From the NCBI RefSeq assembly GCF_013416525.1, contig NZ_JACCEM010000007.1:244286-308285 (forward strand): DNA of 64,000 nucleotides, written 5' to 3'. The notes beneath the pieces were generated by a model. The model ran no database searches. It was given only the letters and a program-made list of their open reading frames with translations, and was not told the origin of the DNA. Positions 27,697-36,530 of this stretch are shown piece after piece. The stretch comes from Parapusillimonas granuli. GTDB lineage: Bacteria > Pseudomonadota > Gammaproteobacteria > Burkholderiales > Burkholderiaceae_B. A program made the translations under genes and the position numbers. Position 1 is the first letter of the stretch. Each line of letters begins with the position of its first letter.

Positions 27697-28065
27697 CTAT
27701 CTGCGGTGGCAGAGCATCCCCAGCAAGAAGCCCACGCCCGCGGCGCAGGTGATGGCATGCCATGGGCGCGTTTCCACGTAGACGTCCGCGCAATCGATCG
27801 CGCGGCGCATATATCCGCTGGCCGCGCCCGTCGCGGTGTCGACCGCGTCGCCAAGCGCGCCCCGGGCCACGTTGAGCTGTTCCCGCAGCCGCTGCTTCAG
27901 CGCGGCGATGTCCGTCTGGCTTTCATCGTCCAGAATCTCGTCCAGCTCGTTCAGCCAGACCGCCGCGTCACCCCTTCCGCGCCGGCCGCGTTCGCGTTGG
28001 GCGTCACCGCCGCCCCTGCGCCCAGTGTCTCCGGTTTCGAAAGTATCGTTCGGTGTTTCAGCCAT
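27697..28065 (-). CDS. ElaB/YqjD (DUF883)-like membrane-anchored protein
   Basis: 122 residues from ATG 28065, preceded by GGGGAG. Residues 1-33 are polar and Gly/Arg-rich, 36-75 a predicted amphipathic helix (LNELDEILDDESQTDIAALKQRL ... RGALGD), then YVETRPWHAITCAAGVGFLLGML, the C-terminal membrane segment with the YVxxxPW motif typical of ElaB/YqjD, ending CHRR. E. coli homologues tether stationary-phase ribosomes to the inner membrane. It lies upstream of katE in the same direction. A much longer frame extends upstream but is antisense to the next gene, so the shorter start is used. Confidence 0.85.
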   Translation of the reverse strand: MAETPNDTFETGDTGRRGGGDAQRERGRRGRGDAAVWLNELDEILDDESQTDIAALKQRLREQLNVARGALGDAVDTATGAASGYMRRAIDCADVYVETRPWHAITCAAGVGFLLGMLCHRR

Positions 28066-28233
28066 GATCGCTCCCCAATAAGTCGTTTGGCCCGGCATGT
28101 TCCGGGGTCGAGCGGGGCAGCAATTCGTGTTCCCGGCCAGGGCGGGCGAATTTATTGATATAAATAGCGGGTCGGCCGCAAAGCGTGGCCGCGATGGCGC
28201 GGCGCATCCGATCGCCGCAAGGAGCCCACACCT

Positions 28234-30258
28234 GTGCACAAAGACTTCCCCCATCTGCTCAGCCCCCTGCGGGTGGGCTCGCTGACACTGCCGAATCGCA
28301 TGGTGATGGGCGCGATGCATACCCGGCTGGAAACCCTGGACCGCCCTCGGCAACGCCTGGCGGCTTTCTATGTCGCGCGGGCGGCCGGCGAAATCGGCCT
28401 GATGCTGACGGGAGGCTTTTCGCCGACGCCGGAAGGCGTCATGGAAGCGCAAGGACCCTTGCTGAACAGCGCGGCGCAGCTGCATGAGCACGTCCCGGTC
28501 ACTTCGGCGGTGCATCGGGCCGGCGGGCGCATCGTCCTGCAGATACTGCACGCGGGCCGCTATGCGAAAGTGGCCGGCTGTGTGTCGCCGTCGGCGGGCA
28601 GGGCGCGCATCAACGCCCATGCGCCCAGGCCGCTGGCCACGGACGAGGTCTGGAGCACGGTGGCGAGCTTCGCCCACACCGCGGCGCTGGCGCGCGAGGC
28701 CGGATACGACGGCGTGGAGATCATGGGCTCCGAAGGCTATCTCATCAACGAATTCACCGCGGCCTTCACCAATCGGCGCGAAGACGAGTTCGGCGGCGAT
28801 TTCGACGGCCGCGTGCGGCTGCCCCTGGAGATCGTCAAGGCGGTCCGCGCGCGCGTCGGGCCGGATTTCCTGATCGTCTACCGGATATCGGCCATCGATC
28901 TGGTGCCGCAGGGCATGACGGCAAGCGAGGTGGCCGAACTGGCGCGCCGCATCCAGCAGGCGGGCGCCGATCTGATCAACACGGGCATAGGCTGGCACGA
29001 ATCCGCCATTCCCACCATTGCCGCGTCCGTTCCCAGGGCGGCGTGGGCGGGCGCCGTGCGCAACGTCAAGGACGCGGTATCCATCCCCGTCATGGCGTCG
29101 AATCGGATCAACATGCCCGGCGTCGCCGAAGATCTTCTGGCGTCCGGCACGGCGGACCTGGTCTCCATGGCGCGGCCCCTGCTGGCGGACCCCGATTTCG
29201 CCAAAAAGACACGCCTCGGCCGAGTGGACGAAATCAACACCTGTATCGCCTGCAACCAGGCCTGCCTGGACCGCATCTTCACCGAGAGCAGCGCGACCTG
29301 TCTGGTGAACCCGCGCGCCGGCCGAGAGCTCGAATTGAACGGCGGCCGCGCAAGCCGTCCGCAGCGCCTCGCCGTCGTGGGAGGCGGCCCGGCCGGCATG
29401 TCCTTCGCCATCCATGCGGCCGGGCGCGGGCACGATCTCACCCTGTTCGAGGCGGCGGACGCGCTGGGCGGCCAGCTCAATCTGGCCAGGAAAATTCCCG
29501 GCAAGGCCGAATTCAACGAACTGCTGCGGTATTTCGAAACCAGCCTGGAACGCGCCGGAGTGGCGGTGCGCCTTGCCACCAGAGTGGATGCCGAACACTT
29601 GTGCGCGGGAGGCTACGATGCGGTCGTCATCGCCACCGGCACGGCGCCAAGAAGGCCGGACATCCCGGGCATCGATCACCCCAAGGTCGTCGGCTACCAC
29701 GACGTCCTGACCGGCCGGGCGCCGGTGGGCGAAAAAGTCGCCATTCTCGGCGCGGGAGGCATAGGCTTCGACGTCGCCGATTTCCTGCTGTCCGACCCGC
29801 GGGAATCGCTCGACGTCTCCGCCTTCCAGCAGGCCTGGGGCGTGGACCCGGCCATCGCCGCGCCCGGCGGCTTGCTGGATCTCCAGGCGCCGGCGAGGCC
29901 CGCGCGCGAAGTGCATATGTTCCAGCGCAAGCCGGCTCCTTTCGGGCGCAGCCTGGGCAAGTCGACCGGCTGGATACTGAAGTCCAGGCTGCGCAGGGCC
30001 CGGGTGGCGATGACGGGCGGCGTCGCCTACGACGCGATCGACGACCGTGGCCTGCACTATACCGTCGACGGGGAAAAAAAATGCTTCGCCGCGGACACCA
30101 TCATTCTGTGCACCGGGCAGGAGGCCGAGCGCGCGCTTTACGATCAGCTGCGCGCGCGCGGCCTTGCCGGGCACCTGATCGGCGGCGCGCACGAGGCCGG
30201 CGAACTGGACGCGCAACGGGCGATCGAGCAGGCGGTGAGGCTGGCGGACGCGCTTTGA
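28234..30258 (+). CDS. FAD/FMN/4Fe-4S oxidoreductase, 2,4-dienoyl-CoA reductase (FadH) family
   Basis: 674 residues from GTG 28234 (AAGGAG nine bases upstream). The N-terminal Old-Yellow-Enzyme barrel (1-330) binds FMN. The Cys motif C-x2-C-x3-C-x11-C (CIACNQACLDRIF...C, about 346-364) holds a 4Fe-4S cluster. The C-terminal part binds FAD and NAD(P)H (RLAVVGGGPAGMSFAIHAA, and VAILGAGGIGFDVADFLL). This layout matches FadH, which reduces 2,4-dienoyl-CoA, but also trimethylamine dehydrogenase and other relatives, so the substrate is probable rather than certain. It is divergent from the DUF883 gene. Confidence 0.88.
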   Translation: MHKDFPHLLSPLRVGSLTLPNRMVMGAMHTRLETLDRPRQRLAAFYVARAAGEIGLMLTGGFSPTPEGVMEAQGPLLNSAAQLHEHVPVTSAVHRAGGRIVLQILHAGRYAKVAGCVSPSAGRARINAHAPRPLATDEVWSTVASFAHTAALAREAGYDGVEIMGSEGYLINEFTAAFTNRREDEFGGDFDGRVRLPLEIVKAVRARVGPDFLIVYRISAIDLVPQGMTASEVAELARRIQQAGADLINTGIGWHESAIPTIAASVPRAAWAGAVRNVKDAVSIPVMASNRINMPGVAEDLLASGTADLVSMARPLLADPDFAKKTRLGRVDEINTCIACNQACLDRIFTESSATCLVNPRAGRELELNGGRASRPQRLAVVGGGPAGMSFAIHAAGRGHDLTLFEAADALGGQLNLARKIPGKAEFNELLRYFETSLERAGVAVRLATRVDAEHLCAGGYDAVVIATGTAPRRPDIPGIDHPKVVGYHDVLTGRAPVGEKVAILGAGGIGFDVADFLLSDPRESLDVSAFQQAWGVDPAIAAPGGLLDLQAPARPAREVHMFQRKPAPFGRSLGKSTGWILKSRLRRARVAMTGGVAYDAIDDRGLHYTVDGEKKCFAADTIILCTGQEAERALYDQLRARGLAGHLIGGAHEAGELDAQRAIEQAVRLADAL

Positions 30259-30291
30259 TCCGGCTGCCCGGATTGCGGCCGGCGCCGCGCG

Positions 30292-31161
30292 CTACAGTTC
30301 GTTCAGCAGCGAGGCCAGTTCGGATGCATAGCGTTCGGGCGCGATCGCGGCCAGGCGCCGGAAGGTGGCGGCCACCGAATCCGCGATGTCGTGGGCGGCG
30401 TCGCTGTCGCGCGCCATCTGGGAATAGTAGCCCAGGTCCTTGTTCGCATTGGCCAGCGTGAACCGCAGGGCGGTGGGGTCGCGGTTCAGCAGATAGGGCT
30501 TGACGCGCTCCAGGGCGGCGCCGCCGCCGCCGCCTTTCGCAAGCACGTCCACCAGCACGGCCGGGTCGATGTCGGCCCTGGCGGCGCAAGCCGCGGCTTC
30601 CCCGAGCAGCGCCACCTGGCCCAGGGAAACGAAGTTGTGCAGCAGCTTCATGCGATGGCCCGACCCCACCGGGCCGGTGTGCGTGATGTTCTCGGCGAAG
30701 CTGCGCAAGAGCGGCAGCATTTCATCGAACAGGGCGCGATCCCCGCCCACCAGCAGATTCAAGCGGCCCTCGGCCGCTTCCTTGGGCGTGCGCGTCATGG
30801 GGGCGTCCAGGAACCTGCCGCCCCGCTCGGCCACCTGCGCGGCGATGCGCAGGGTGGAAGAGGGAATCGCCGTCGAGCAATCGACGATGGCGGCGCCCGG
30901 CCGCAGCCCTTCGAGCACGCCGCCCGGCTGGCACAGGACGGCCTCCACCTGCGGGGAACCGGTGACGCAGAGAATGACGACGTCGGAGTCGGCGGCCAGT
31001 TCGCGCGCGCTGCCATAGGCCACCGCGCCCTGCGCGAGCAGGCCGTCCAGCGGCTGGTTGCCGGGGTGTTCCAGTACGCCCAGGTGGTAGCCAGCCTTGC
31101 GCACATTGGTGGCGATGCCATGCCCCATCATGCCTATGCCCGCCATTCCGATCTTTTTCAT
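30292..31161 (-). CDS. Beta-hydroxyacid dehydrogenase (3-hydroxyisobutyrate dehydrogenase family)
   Basis: 289 residues. NAD(P) motif MAGIGMMGHGIATNVRKAG, substrate loop DAPMTRTPKEAAEGRLNL and catalytic Lys in GSGHRMKLLHNF. The usual SGG of the substrate loop is TRT here, so it is a divergent member and not simply another MmsB. It is the last gene of a five-gene minus-strand set (HMGL-like, CaiB, Bug receptor, D-2-hydroxyacid dehydrogenase, this gene), 34 bases after the preceding one. A role in oxidising or reducing a hydroxy acid of that pathway is inferred. Confidence 0.85.
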   Translation of the reverse strand: MKKIGMAGIGMMGHGIATNVRKAGYHLGVLEHPGNQPLDGLLAQGAVAYGSARELAADSDVVILCVTGSPQVEAVLCQPGGVLEGLRPGAAIVDCSTAIPSSTLRIAAQVAERGGRFLDAPMTRTPKEAAEGRLNLLVGGDRALFDEMLPLLRSFAENITHTGPVGSGHRMKLLHNFVSLGQVALLGEAAACAARADIDPAVLVDVLAKGGGGGAALERVKPYLLNRDPTALRFTLANANKDLGYYSQMARDSDAAHDIADSVAATFRRLAAIAPERYASELASLLNEL

Positions 31162-31195
31162 ATTGCTCCTTGATGTTGGGTGATGCCGCGGCGCT

Positions 31196-32173
31196 TCAGC
31201 ACAGCTGGTTGGCGGGCCTGCTTCCCCTGGACCAGGCTTCGAGGCCCGAGCAGAGGATCTCGCCCATCGCGATGCGCGTGTCTATGGTGCTGCTGCCGAT
31301 ATGCGGCAGCCCGAATACGTTGGGCAGTTCGCGGTAGGCGGGATGGATGTCCGGCTCGCCGGCATACACATCCAGGCCCGCGGCGGCGATGGCGCCGCTG
31401 CGCAATGCCTGCACCAGGTCTTCGTCGCGGATGACGTCGCCGCGCGCCACGTTGCAGACGATGGCATGGGCCGGCAGGCGGGCAAGGATGCCGGCATTGA
31501 CGATGCCGCGGGTGCTTGCGTTCGCCGGGCAGGCGATGCACAGGAAGTCGCTGTGCCCGGCAAGCGATTCCAGGCTTTCGTGATAGTGCGCGCCGACCTC
31601 CGCATCGGGCGCCAGGCGGCTGCGGTTGTGGTAATGGACCTGCATGCCGAAGCCCCGGGCGCGCCTTGCGATGGCGCGGCCGATGCGCCCCATGCCCAGT
31701 ATGCCCAGCCGCTTGCCCCATACGTCGTGGCCGATCAGCTGCAGCGGGCTCCAGCCGGTCCATGTGCCCTGGCGGATGAGCCCGATGCCTTCGATCACGC
31801 GCCTGGCGGCGCCCAGCATCAGCAGCATGGCCGTGTCCGCGCAGGACTCATTCAGCACGTCGGGCGTGCTGAACACGGCGATGCCTTTCGCCCGCAAGGC
31901 GTCCAGGTCCAGGTGGTCGGTGCCTACGGAGTAGGTGCAGAGCGCCTTGACGGAGGCGGGCAGGGCGGCCGCCAGGCCCCCGTCGATGCGGTTGGTGACC
32001 GTGATCACCAGCGCGTCCATGCCTTGCGCGGCCGCAATGAGCGCATCATTGTCCAGCACCCGGCCCGTGCCGTTGTGGGCCGCGCCGAAGCGCTGGACGA
32101 ACAGGTCCAGCACCGGCGCGGGGAAGGGGCAGGCAACGTAGACGCGCATGGCGGGGGCCGCTGCTTGGCTCAT
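31196..32173 (-). CDS. D-2-hydroxyacid dehydrogenase
   Basis: 325 residues of the D-isomer-specific 2-hydroxyacid dehydrogenase family. The NAD motif is LGILGMGRIGRAIARRARGFG. Catalytic residues are in CNVARGDVIRDEDL (Arg), GLDVYAGEPDIH (Glu) and FGLPHIGSSTIDTR (His). It resembles glyoxylate/hydroxypyruvate reductases. It ends 34 bases before the next dehydrogenase gene and starts seven bases after the Bug receptor gene, so it is part of the same operon. Substrate is not shown. Confidence 0.88.
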   Translation of the reverse strand: MSQAAAPAMRVYVACPFPAPVLDLFVQRFGAAHNGTGRVLDNDALIAAAQGMDALVITVTNRIDGGLAAALPASVKALCTYSVGTDHLDLDALRAKGIAVFSTPDVLNESCADTAMLLMLGAARRVIEGIGLIRQGTWTGWSPLQLIGHDVWGKRLGILGMGRIGRAIARRARGFGMQVHYHNRSRLAPDAEVGAHYHESLESLAGHSDFLCIACPANASTRGIVNAGILARLPAHAIVCNVARGDVIRDEDLVQALRSGAIAAAGLDVYAGEPDIHPAYRELPNVFGLPHIGSSTIDTRIAMGEILCSGLEAWSRGSRPANQLC

Positions 32174-32180
32174 GGCTAGA

Positions 32181-33161
32181 TCACTTGGTCTTGGCGCCGG
32201 ACGCCTCGACGATCGGGCCCCACTTCTTGCGGTCGCGCTCGATGGTCTTGGCGAATTCGGCCGAGGTGCCGCCCAGGGGCTCGGCGCCTTGCGCGCCCAT
32301 GGCCTTCTTCATTTCATCGGTCGCCAGGATCTTGTTCATTTCCGCGTTGACCTTCTGCACGATCGCGTCCGGCGTGCCGGCGGGCGCGAGCAAGCCATAC
32401 CAGACCGTGACGTCGAAATCCTTGTAGCCGCGTTCCGCCACCGTGGGTACATCGGGCGCAATCGCGCTGCGCTTGCTGGACGTGACCGCCAGCGCGCGGA
32501 TGGAGCCCGCCTTGAGCTGGCCGAAGGCCGATGGCAGGGAAGTGAACAGGATGGGAACCTGGCCGCTCAGCAAGTCGGCCATGGCCGGCGCCGAGCCTTT
32601 GTAGGGCACGTGCTGCAGGGTAATCCCGGCCTGTTCCTGCAGCAGCACGGCGGCCAGGTGGGTGATGGTGCCGGCGCCCGGCGAGCCGTAGTCTATGCTG
32701 CCCGGTTTTTCCTTGGCCGCCTTGATCATGTCTTCCAGCGTCTTGTAGGGGGAGTCCGCGCGGGTGACGATGATCACCGAGGTGCCCGCCACGTTCACGA
32801 TGGGCGTGAAGTCCTTCACCGAATCATAGGACAGGTTGGGATACAGCCAGGGCGCCACCGCCAGGTTGTCCACCTGGCCCATCACCAGTTGGTAGCCGTT
32901 GGGCGTGGCCCGCGCGGCGCTGGCGATGCCTATGGTGCCGCCGGCGCCCGCCCGGTTCTCGGCGATCACGTTCCAGCCGGTCGATTGCGCCAGATGGGTG
33001 CTGACCAGGCGCGTCATGCTGTCGGTGCCGCCGCCCGGCGGGAAGGGGGCGATGATGTTGATCGGGCTGGACGGATAGGCATCCGCCGCGTCCGCCGCCA
33101 TGGTCGCGGTGGGCGTTGCGAACGCCAGGGGGAGCAAGGCGAGGAATAGCTTACGGATCAT
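32181..33161 (-). CDS. Bug-family (TctC) periplasmic substrate-binding protein
   Basis: 326 residues with a Sec signal (MIRKLFLALLPLAFATPTATMA). Bug features are YPSSPINIIAPFPPGGGTDSMTRL, VIAENRAGAGGTIG, the binding loop HVPYKGSAPAMADLLSGQVPI and GLLAPAGTPDAIV. These proteins bind carboxylates in the periplasm and are hugely expanded in Bordetella and relatives. No TctA/TctB membrane genes are adjacent, as is usual for orphan Bug genes. Its place among CoA-transferase, lyase and dehydrogenase genes suggests it binds the substrate of that pathway. Confidence 0.93.
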   Translation of the reverse strand: MIRKLFLALLPLAFATPTATMAADAADAYPSSPINIIAPFPPGGGTDSMTRLVSTHLAQSTGWNVIAENRAGAGGTIGIASAARATPNGYQLVMGQVDNLAVAPWLYPNLSYDSVKDFTPIVNVAGTSVIIVTRADSPYKTLEDMIKAAKEKPGSIDYGSPGAGTITHLAAVLLQEQAGITLQHVPYKGSAPAMADLLSGQVPILFTSLPSAFGQLKAGSIRALAVTSSKRSAIAPDVPTVAERGYKDFDVTVWYGLLAPAGTPDAIVQKVNAEMNKILATDEMKKAMGAQGAEPLGGTSAEFAKTIERDRKKWGPIVEASGAKTK

Positions 33162-33204
33162 GTCGTGTCTCCTGTTTTTATGGGCTCTCGAGCTTCATGT
33201 GCTC

Positions 33205-34404
33205 TCAGGCGTTGATGCAAGGGGTTGAAATGACGCCGGCCTGTTGCAGGCGTTCGAGCTCCTGGGCGCCGACCCCGATGGACGCGAGTACGCTTTGGGT
33301 GTCGGCGCCCAGTTCGGGCGCCGGCAGCCGGCATGAGGAGGGCGCTTCGGAAAACTTGATGGGAAAGCCCAGCATGCGGACCTCGCCGTGGCCGGGCTGG
33401 TTGACGGTGATGACCATGTCCTGATCCTTCACTTGCGGATCTTCGAAGACTTCGGCCAGCCCCAGCACCGGTCCGCAGGGAACGCCGAATTCGTTCAAGC
33501 GGCGTATCCAGTATTCGCTGGATTCGGTTTGGGTGCGCGCTTCGATGATTTCCTTGATTTCGCGCCGGCGTTCCATGCGTTGGGCGTTGGTGCTGAATTC
33601 GGGCAGCTCGCGGACATGGGTGAGGCCCGTGGCGTCCAGCAGCTTATGATAGACGCTGTCATTGCTGGGGGCAATGGCGACCTGGCCGTTGCTGGTCCGG
33701 AACAGGCCGTAGGGCGCCACGATGCCGTGATCGTTGCCGCTGCGCGCCGGCACGACGCCGCTGGCCAGGAAGTTGGACGCATGGAAGCTCAGCATGCTGA
33801 TCATGCTGTTGAGCAGGCTGACGCTGATGGAATCGCCCTGGCCGGTGCGCCCGCGCCGCAGCAGGGCCGCCGCGATGCCGAGCGCCCCGTGCAGCCCGGC
33901 GACCAGGTCGCTGATGGGCGGGCCGGCGCGCAGGGGAGGGTCGTCTTCGGCGCCGTTCAGGCTCATGAAGCCACTCATGGCCTGGGCCACGAAATCGAAG
34001 GCGGGACGGTCCCGATAGGGGCCGGTGTCGCCGAAGCCGTTGATGCTGCAATGGATGATGTCGGGCCGCAGCGCCTTGAGGCGTTCCGGCCCGAAGCCCA
34101 TTTTTTCCATGACGCCGGGCCGGAAGTTTTCGACGATGACGTCGCAGGACGGGATGAGCCGCGCCAGCAGCGCCTTGCCTTCCGCGCCGTACAAGTCTAT
34201 GGCGACCGATTTTTTATTGCGGTTGTAATTGGCGAAATACCAGCTGATCCCGTCGCGGATGACGCCTTGCTCGCGCACGGGGTCGCCCGAGGTCGGCGAT
34301 TCGACTTTCAGCACTTCCGCGCCGAGGTCGGCCAGCAGGGCCGTGCAATAAGGGCCTGAAATGATGCGGGTGAGGTCTAGGACGCGTATTCCGGAAAGAG
34401 GCAT
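33205..34404 (-). CDS. CaiB/BaiF family III CoA-transferase
   Basis: 399 residues. Family III signatures are VLDLTRIISGPYCTALLADLGAEVLKVE, NRNKKSVAIDL, and the catalytic Asp137 in RPAFDFVAQAMSG; the C-terminal PCGPVLGLAEVFEDPQV is intact. It should transfer CoA from a donor such as succinyl-CoA to a carboxylic acid. It is directly downstream of the HMG-CoA-lyase-like gene (78-bp gap) and upstream of a Bug receptor. Activation of a di- or hydroxy-acid followed by retro-aldol cleavage is the natural reading. Confidence 0.92.
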   Translation of the reverse strand: MPLSGIRVLDLTRIISGPYCTALLADLGAEVLKVESPTSGDPVREQGVIRDGISWYFANYNRNKKSVAIDLYGAEGKALLARLIPSCDVIVENFRPGVMEKMGFGPERLKALRPDIIHCSINGFGDTGPYRDRPAFDFVAQAMSGFMSLNGAEDDPPLRAGPPISDLVAGLHGALGIAAALLRRGRTGQGDSISVSLLNSMISMLSFHASNFLASGVVPARSGNDHGIVAPYGLFRTSNGQVAIAPSNDSVYHKLLDATGLTHVRELPEFSTNAQRMERRREIKEIIEARTQTESSEYWIRRLNEFGVPCGPVLGLAEVFEDPQVKDQDMVITVNQPGHGEVRMLGFPIKFSEAPSSCRLPAPELGADTQSVLASIGVGAQELERLQQAGVISTPCINA

Positions 34405-34482
34405 GGCATTTTGGATCTGGATTCAGCAAAGACCGGCGGCCGGGGGGCCGCCGGCCGCGTGGGGCGCGGCGCCCGGGGGCCT

Positions 34483-35421
34483 TCAGCCCGTGGCGCAGGC
34501 CGCGTCTTCGTATTCGTGCAGGCGCAGCCGGGGGCCGGCTTTCATGACCTGGCCGGGCAGGCGTCGCCCCAGCACGGCCTCCATGCGGGCCGCCACCTGG
34601 ATGAGCTTGTCGAGGTCGATCCCGGTTTCGATGCCCATTTCGTTCAGCAGATAAACCAGGTCTTCCGTGCAGATGTTGCCGCTGGCGCCGGGCGCGAACG
34701 GACAGCCGCCCAACCCGCCCAGGGACGATTCGTAGCTGTCCACGCCGGCGTTCAGGCCCGCCACGACGTTGACCAGGCCTATGCCCCGCGTATTATGGAA
34801 ATGCAGCGTGAGCTTCATGTCGGGGTGAGCGCCGCGAATGGCCGCAACGGTGCGCGCAACGAGCGCCGGCGTCGCCATGCCGGTCGTGTCGCCCAGGGTC
34901 AGGGTGCGGAATCCGGCGGCATGGAAATGCCCGGCGATGCGCTGGATCGCCGACAGCTCCACGTCGCCTTCGAAAGGGCAGCCGAAGGCGCAGGCGATGG
35001 CGCCTCTTTTGCCTATGCCCACGTGGCGGACGTGTTCGGCGATGTTCGAGATGTCGTCCAGCGATCGGTCGATCGGGCGGTTCAGGTTCTTCCGGTTGTG
35101 GCTTTCGCTGGCGGACACGAACACGACGATTTCATCGGCGCCGGCGTCGATGGCGCGTTCGACGCCCTTGAGGTTGGGCGCCAGCACGGAAAACCGCGAA
35201 CCCGCGGGGCGCCGGACGCCGGCCAGGACGTCGGCGGCATCCGCAAGCTGCGGCACCGCCCGGGGCGAAACAAAGGAAGTGGCCTCGATGTGGCGCAGGC
35301 CGGCGTCCGTCAAGCCGTCGATCAGCGCTATCTTGGTGCCGGTGTCGACGAAATCGGGCTCCATCTGCAGCCCGTCCCGCATGCCCACTTCGATCACTTC
35401 CACCTTGTCCGGCATGTTCAT
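34483..35421 (-). CDS. Hydroxymethylglutaryl-CoA lyase-family enzyme
   Basis: 312 residues from the ATG at 35421, six bases after GGAG; the frame runs further upstream without similarity. The DRE-TIM barrel has EVGMRDGLQME (Arg15, Asp16), HFHN (207-210), and the flexible loop SLGGLGGCPFAPGASGN with catalytic Cys240. It could cleave HMG-CoA to acetyl-CoA and acetoacetate, but next to a CaiB transferase a citramalyl-CoA- or related acyl-CoA-cleaving activity is equally possible. It is the first gene of the five-gene operon. Confidence 0.88.
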   Translation of the reverse strand: MNMPDKVEVIEVGMRDGLQMEPDFVDTGTKIALIDGLTDAGLRHIEATSFVSPRAVPQLADAADVLAGVRRPAGSRFSVLAPNLKGVERAIDAGADEIVVFVSASESHNRKNLNRPIDRSLDDISNIAEHVRHVGIGKRGAIACAFGCPFEGDVELSAIQRIAGHFHAAGFRTLTLGDTTGMATPALVARTVAAIRGAHPDMKLTLHFHNTRGIGLVNVVAGLNAGVDSYESSLGGLGGCPFAPGASGNICTEDLVYLLNEMGIETGIDLDKLIQVAARMEAVLGRRLPGQVMKAGPRLRLHEYEDAACATG

Positions 35422-35523
35422 ACCCGTCTCCATTGCGCCGGTTTGCGGATTCCGGCTTGAAATGACTATGTATGACGCATCGTATCGGGCTATACGCATC
35501 GCGACAATTACCATTTATTCGTG

Positions 35524-35548
35524 CAGCCATCGCGGTTTGCGATGGCTG
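35524..35548 (-). terminator. Perfect hairpin after the LysR gene
   Basis: CAGCCATCGC (35524-35533) and GCGATGGCTG (35539-35548) form a perfect 10-bp stem with a five-base loop, 27 bases past the stop of the LysR gene on the minus strand. It lacks a T-run but lies between two co-directional gene sets and probably separates them. Confidence 0.5.
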
Positions 35549-35575
35549 GCGTGCCGGGATGGGCGCCGCTCGCGC

Positions 35576-36472
35576 CTAATCCTCCACTTGGCCGGCCAAA
35601 TGGTCCAGCAAGCTCCTGGCCGCCGCGGACAGCGTCTCGGCGGGCCGGACGCACAGCTTCAGCCGCCGCGACGCCCAGGCGTCGCTGAGCGGCACGATGC
35701 ATATCCCCCGGCAGACATACAGCTCCGTCGCTTTCACCGGCATGATTCCTATCCCCAAGCCCGCATCCACCATCGAGATGAGCGCGTCATAAGAGGTCAC
35801 CTGGAACTTGAGCTTGAGCCGGCGGTTCGCCGCGATCGCTTCGCGCGCCAGCAGCTTGTTCGCGGCGCTGCCGCGATGCATGCCGACATGGTCGTACTCC
35901 AGCGTATCCAGGAAGGCCACCGACGGCTTCGACGCCAGCGGGTGATCGCATGGCGTGATCAGCACCATCCGGTCCTTGTGATAGGGAAACGTCGTAAGCG
36001 CGTATTGCTCGTCGGCCTCGCTGTAGATGCCGATGTCCGCCGTGTTCTCCGCCACCGCCCGGATGACATCGGTGCTGACCATTTCCGTCAGGTCGACCGT
36101 GACGTCGGGGTAGCGCGCGAGAAAGGCCTGCAGCTCCTTGGGCAGAAACTGCGTGATGGACGACAAGTTGGCCGCAATGCGGACGTGGCCGCGCGTTCCC
36201 TGGGCATAGCCGCTCAGTTCGCCGGCGAGGTCGTCGGCATGGTGCAGCAGATTGCGGGCCCCGCGAGCCAGGGCGTGGGCGGCTTTCGTGGCCTCGACGC
36301 CCCGCGCCCGCCGGATGAACAGCTCCGCCCCGAGCATCCGTTCCAGCTCGGACAGGCGCTTGCTGAGCGCCGAGGCGGCGATGTGCTCGCGCTCGGCCGC
36401 GGCCGCGATGCTGCCTTCTTCGACGACCGCGATGAACAGCTGCAGGGTGTAAAGGTCAAAACGATGGGACAT
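35576..36472 (-). CDS. LysR-family transcriptional regulator
   Basis: 298 residues from ATG 36472, preceded by AGGAAGG; the open frame upstream would overlap the SMP-30 gene. The N-terminal winged helix-turn-helix (FDLYTLQLFIAVVEEGSIAAAAEREHIAASALSKRLSELERMLG) is followed by the two-lobed effector domain (HVRIAANLSSITQFLPKEL ... VDAGLGIGIMPV). It is close downstream of the SMP-30 and Bug genes and precedes the HMGL/CaiB operon. It could control either set; its effector is unknown. Confidence 0.9.
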   Translation of the reverse strand: MSHRFDLYTLQLFIAVVEEGSIAAAAEREHIAASALSKRLSELERMLGAELFIRRARGVEATKAAHALARGARNLLHHADDLAGELSGYAQGTRGHVRIAANLSSITQFLPKELQAFLARYPDVTVDLTEMVSTDVIRAVAENTADIGIYSEADEQYALTTFPYHKDRMVLITPCDHPLASKPSVAFLDTLEYDHVGMHRGSAANKLLAREAIAANRRLKLKFQVTSYDALISMVDAGLGIGIMPVKATELYVCRGICIVPLSDAWASRRLKLCVRPAETLSAAARSLLDHLAGQVED

Positions 36473-36530
36473 GCCGCCTTCCTGTTGCCTCTTGGCTTCG
36501 GCGGCTTCCCGGTTCGTCATGCCCACCGCG

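Noticed and set aside
28066..30216. Minus-strand frame fused upstream of the DUF883 protein (839 codons in all)
   Set aside because: The upstream part is antisense to the FadH-like gene. A good ribosome-binding site precedes the internal ATG at 28065, which gives a normal DUF883 protein.
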